Translations under genes and position numbers: made by a program
The notes under the pieces: generated by a model
What the model was told of the DNA's origin: nothing
The model's database searches: none
The model's input: the letters and a program-made list of their open reading frames with translations, nothing else
Shown here: in pieces, positions 7,944-10,027 of the stretch
Layout: every line of letters starts with the position of its first letter
How positions within the stretch are numbered: the stretch's first letter is position 1
From: CAYZXK01 sp964482395
GTDB lineage: Bacteria > Planctomycetota > Phycisphaerae > UBA1845 > Fen-1342
DNA: 10,027 nucleotides
Reading direction: 5' to 3'
NCBI GenBank assembly: GCA_964482395.1
Contig: CAYZXK010000167.1
Span: 1 to 10,027 of the forward strand

Positions 7944-8647
7944 GTTCCGCTCCCAGCCCGCCGCAGCTCGCGTGCGAAAACCGTCAGGTAGTGTTCCAGC
8001 CGGGCTGTCGGATCATCCAGCGTTCCGCCGAACTCGCGGCTGCGGTCCCGATAAATCCGCCGAACCGCAAGCTCCTCGACCCGTAGCCCGCGGCAGGCGC
8101 ACTGTACCCAGAACTGGAGCGGAAAGGCATATCCAGGCTCATCCAGACTCAAGGTGCGGACCGCCGCCACCCGGTAGGCCTTGAAACCGCAGAAGGAGTC
8201 GGTCAGGCGCAAGTCCAGACACCGGTTGATCAGGCGGGTCATGAGCAGGTTGATGGCCCGTCGGTCAGGCGGGGCCGGGTCGTCGTCGGGGTGAGGCCGC
8301 AGATAGCGCGAGCCGCTGATCACGTCGGCCCGGCCCTCTCTGGCCCGGGCCACGAACCGCGGGATCTGGGCTGGCTCGTGCTGGCGGTCGCAGTCCAGGG
8401 TAATCACCCAGTCGTAACCGCCGGCGTCCGCGTAAGCGAACGCATCAATGAGGCTCTGCCCGTACCCCCGGTTCTCCAGGTGGGTGATTACCCGCACGCC
8501 GGGTTGGAGCCGGAGCAGGGCGGGAGTGGCATCGGTCGAACCGTCGTCGATGACCAGGATGTCACCGGCGTGACGGCGAACTGCCTCCAGCACATCCGGC
8601 AAGTGATGCTCTTCATTGTAGACCGGAATGGCGACCAGCAACTTCAT
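7874..8647 (-). CDS. Family 2 glycosyltransferase, DPM1/polyprenyl-phosphate type
   Basis: A 257-residue cytoplasmic-facing GT-A enzyme that would move a sugar from a nucleotide donor, probably to a polyprenyl phosphate or another lipid acceptor. Blocks are VAIPVYNEEHHLPDVL (5-20), ILVIDDGSTDAT (30-41), ENRGYGQSLIDAF (58-70), the metal/donor motif TLDCDRQHEP (83-92, DxD = D85-C-D87), VISGSRY (109-115) and TDSFCGFKAYR (149-159). There is no transmembrane segment, so it is the short soluble DPM1-like form. Acceptor and sugar cannot be read from sequence. The ATG at 8647 is chosen because the strand VAIPVYNEE follows directly; an upstream in-frame start at 8680 would add 11 residues of poor sequence. 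Residues from about 235 on form a tail past the conserved domain, and this tail is what overlaps the next gene. A TTGACA-containing promoter lies about 125-155 nt upstream. Confidence 0.9.
   Translation of the reverse strand: MKLLVAIPVYNEEHHLPDVLEAVRRHAGDILVIDDGSTDATPALLRLQPGVRVITHLENRGYGQSLIDAFAYADAGGYDWVITLDCDRQHEPAQIPRFVARAREGRADVISGSRYLRPHPDDDPAPPDRRAINLLMTRLINRCLDLRLTDSFCGFKAYRVAAVRTLSLDEPGYAFPLQFWVQCACRGLRVEELAVRRIYRDRSREFGGTLDDPTARLEHYLTVFARELRRAGSGTWSRIHQADSQRISTDCRPARPE
7950..7954 (-). promoter_or_regulatory. Ribosome binding site deciding the start of the BshC-like gene
   Basis: GGGAG on the minus strand lies six bases before the GTG at 7943. It supports the long start even though that places the first 23 codons inside the end of the glycosyltransferase gene. 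Confidence 0.65.
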
Positions 8648-8918
8648 CGTTCCAGCTCTATGCGAAGATCGGCCAACCACGGGATGGTCCGGTTGGCTGG
8701 CCGTCTCCGCCCCGCCGGCTTCGCGTTCCCAGCCTGCCCAGACGGCCTCCGGCCCGGCCAGGCTGTCAATCGGATTGTTGCCTGATCGGGTCGATTGTCA
8801 AATCGCCGCCGACCAAAGTGCGGCAAACGATGCCGGAGCGGTGCATTTGTTGCATTCTGGCGAAGAAACTTCCTTGACCGCTGGGCGTGCACTGAGCCGG
8901 CAGACCGGCGGGAACGGC
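8648..8918. other. Spacer between glycosyltransferase and YycJ-like genes
   Basis: This 271-nt spacer contains the promoter and dyads at 8764-8805. A minus-strand frame of 92 codons (8922-8644) spans it exactly, its GTG overlapping the upstream TGA and its TGA overlapping the downstream ATG. The translation is Arg/Pro-rich, its third-position GC (about 64 percent by hand count) seems lower than expected for a gene in such GC-rich DNA, and there is no ribosome binding site. I treat it as non-coding with low certainty. Confidence 0.45.
8764..8805 (-). promoter_or_regulatory. Promoter with operator-like dyads upstream of the glycosyltransferase
   Basis: On the minus strand a perfect TTGACA (8801-8796) is followed after 16 bp by AACAAT (8779-8774, four of six consensus). 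A second perfect TTGACA (8769-8764) lies 32 bp further on without a good -10. Two dyads overlap the promoter elements: CGATT-GTCA-AATCG (8792-8805) over the -35 and CAATC-G-GATTG (8767-8777) over the -10. GATTGT also repeats directly at 8773-8778 and 8793-8798, exactly 20 bp apart. This segment is visibly more AT-rich than its surroundings. The likely leader is about 120 nt. Confidence 0.5.
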
Positions 8919-9680
8919 TCACACGGTGAGCAACTCGGAAACCGCGTAGCGACTGGCCACAGTGAGCGGGTAGTCTGCACCCAGGACGGCCCGGTGCGTC
9001 TGAAGGGCTAGTTCGGGGTGGTTGTTGTGCTCACTCAGATGGGCGAGGGCTATCCATCGCGGTCGGCGTCGCCGACAACGTTTGAGCAGGGTCGCGGCCT
9101 CATCGTTGGAAAGGTGTCCGCCATCGCCGCGAATCCGGGCCTTCAGTTCTGGCGGATACGACCCTTCCGCCAACATGATGGGATCGTAATTGCTTTCCAG
9201 GTAGGCCGCGTCCACCTCGGACAGCACCTGAGCCAGGCCGCTAAACGGATGGCCAAGGTCGGTCAGAATGCCCAGCCGCTTCCGTTCCCACTCGATCACG
9301 AAGGCCACACTCTCAGCGGCGTCGTGCGGGGTGGGTAGGGTGTAAACGGTTACCGGGCCGAAATGCAACGCCTCGCCCGGGTGGAAATGCCGGACCTGGG
9401 ACAGTTCGCCCGCGTAGCGGGCGATCGCGTGGTGCGTGGCCGGGCTGGCGTAAAGCGGTGCCCCGGATTGCCGCTGGTAAACACCCGCGCAGCGAGTGTG
9501 GTCAAAGTGCCGATGTGAAAGGATCACCGCGTCCAGGCCGCAAATTGATCGACCGCGGGCCGCCATTCGGCGGCTGGCCTCCCGCCCGCTGATACCAGCA
9601 TCGAAGAGCAAACGCACCTCGCCCGCTTCCACGTAAATCGCATTTCCATTCGACCCGGATTGGAGCGAGAAGGTCAGCAT
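8919..9680 (-). CDS. YycJ/WalJ-family metallo-beta-lactamase-fold hydrolase
   Basis: A 253-residue MBL-fold protein of the YycJ/VicX/WalJ group, thought to be a nuclease-like hydrolase linked to DNA replication or repair and cell-wall signalling in Firmicutes. Its substrate is not settled. Motifs are the N-terminal SLQSGSNGNAIYVE (5-18), LLFDAGIS (24-31), the dinuclear metal site SHRHFDH (55-61), H119 in PTPHD, D141 in LTDLGH, the family signature LESNYDPIML (161-170), GDGGHLSND (185-193) and LAHLSEHNNHPELA (212-225). All expected metal ligands are present. No WalK/WalR two-component genes lie beside it. The frame extends 54 codons upstream, but the ATG at 9680 matches the family N-terminus. 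It has no Shine-Dalgarno and a TATAAT box six bases upstream, suggesting a leaderless transcript. Confidence 0.93.
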   Translation of the reverse strand: MLTFSLQSGSNGNAIYVEAGEVRLLFDAGISGREASRRMAARGRSICGLDAVILSHRHFDHTRCAGVYQRQSGAPLYASPATHHAIARYAGELSQVRHFHPGEALHFGPVTVYTLPTPHDAAESVAFVIEWERKRLGILTDLGHPFSGLAQVLSEVDAAYLESNYDPIMLAEGSYPPELKARIRGDGGHLSNDEAATLLKRCRRRRPRWIALAHLSEHNNHPELALQTHRAVLGADYPLTVASRYAVSELLTV

Positions 9681-9686
9681 TTGGTC

Positions 9687-9715
9687 ATTATACCGCGCTG
9701 CCGCCGGCGGGACAG
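9687..9715 (-). promoter_or_regulatory. Promoter for the YycJ-like gene, leaderless
   Basis: A perfect TATAAT (minus strand, 9692-9687) ends six bases before the ATG at 9680, so transcription would start at or next to the initiation codon. A poor -35, CTGTCC (9715-9710), lies 17 bp upstream. The spacer contains the palindrome CCGCCGGCGG (9701-9710). Confidence 0.6.
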
Positions 9716-9792
9716 ACGGGCCGCCGATGGGCACCAGCGAGCCGATGCTCCAGCCTCTGATCCGCAGCCCGCGCGAGGTTCCGCTTCGGCTC

Positions 9793-10027
9793 CTACTGCT
9801 TGTCCTCCGGATCAGTCTCGCCCCGGGCTCGACGCTTCGCACGCAGCAGGCGAGCGGTATATTCCGACTCGGAGGTGGCTGGCCGGACCCGCTTGGCCGG
9901 CGGCGCTGACACCACCGGTCGGTCCGATTCGAGCGGCCCGGGCACCGGTCGGCGCAGGTCCGGACCGGGCGGCTGGCCGCCGACTGTGGGGCCTGCGGGC
10001 TGTGCGGATTGCGGGCCGGGCCGGTCG
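9793..10027 (-). CDS. C-terminal tail of an unidentified protein, cut by the window edge
   Basis: A minus-strand frame is open from the right edge for 77 codons to a TAG at 9795-9793. The first 45 or so residues are rich in Pro, Gly and Arg (for example GGQPPGP), like a flexible linker. They are followed by a charged, helical-looking end, SESEYTARLLRAKRRARGE and then TDPEDKQ. The YTxRLLxAKRRAR-like ending resembles, from memory, tails of planctomycete membrane proteins such as VWA-domain ones; that is a guess. The sudden shift from linker to a well-formed helix ending shortly before a stop, and its placement 112 nt upstream of the next same-strand gene with its own promoter, support a real gene end. 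The start and the functional domains lie outside the window. Confidence 0.65.
   Translation of the reverse strand, partial: DRPGPQSAQPAGPTVGGQPPGPDLRRPVPGPLESDRPVVSAPPAKRVRPATSESEYTARLLRAKRRARGETDPEDKQ

Noticed and set aside
9681..9842. 54-codon N-terminal extension of the YycJ-like hydrolase
   Set aside because: The family N-terminus matches the ATG at 9680, the extension is Arg/Ser-rich, and it would cross the TATAAT box and the end of the upstream gene.

Overview
The window is GC-rich chromosomal DNA from a bacterium, most likely a Planctomycetota (Phycisphaerae-like) or a similar GC-rich lineage. This rests on GTG and TTG starts, on a 538-residue protein with motifs I associate with uncharacterised planctomycete proteins (GHQ near residue 90, FIHG..GAKYDE near residue 370), and on a Pro-rich partial protein whose tail resembles planctomycete proteins. 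The assignment is an inference from recall, not a search. I see no insertion sequence, CRISPR array, rRNA or convincing tRNA. Eight genes are well supported and a ninth is cut by the right edge.

Left block (1-3126): two minus-strand genes encode a polysaccharide ABC-2 exporter, a Wzm/TagG-type permease (1009-1836) and a Wzt/TagH-type ATPase (195-1016). They overlap by 8 nt. Across a 186-nt divergent spacer lies a plus-strand non-hydrolysing UDP-GlcNAc 2-epimerase (wecB, 2023-3126), which makes UDP-ManNAc. Together they point to a surface-glycan locus that probably continues to the left. A 463-nt convergent gap (3127-3589) holds hairpins but no supported gene.

Right block (3590-10027): everything is on the minus strand. 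In transcription order (high to low coordinate) it holds the tail of an unidentified protein (9793 to the edge), a YycJ/WalJ-type metallo-beta-lactamase-fold hydrolase (8919-9680), a DPM1-like family 2 glycosyltransferase (7874-8647), a large protein with BshC-like motifs (6327-7943) overlapping the glycosyltransferase by 70 nt, an MTAP-type phosphorylase (mtnP, 5369-6247), and the RecJ exonuclease (3590-5338). The glycosyltransferase and BshC-like genes look co-transcribed, as do mtnP and recJ. mtnP has its own TTGGTG-N18-TATAAT promoter overlapping the end of the upstream gene. The hydrolase gene appears to be transcribed leaderless from a TATAAT box six bases before its ATG.

No defence or mobile system is visible. 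The least understood items are the BshC-like protein, the dyad-rich promoter upstream of the glycosyltransferase, the leaderless hydrolase start, and the hairpin arrangement around the recJ ribosome binding site.
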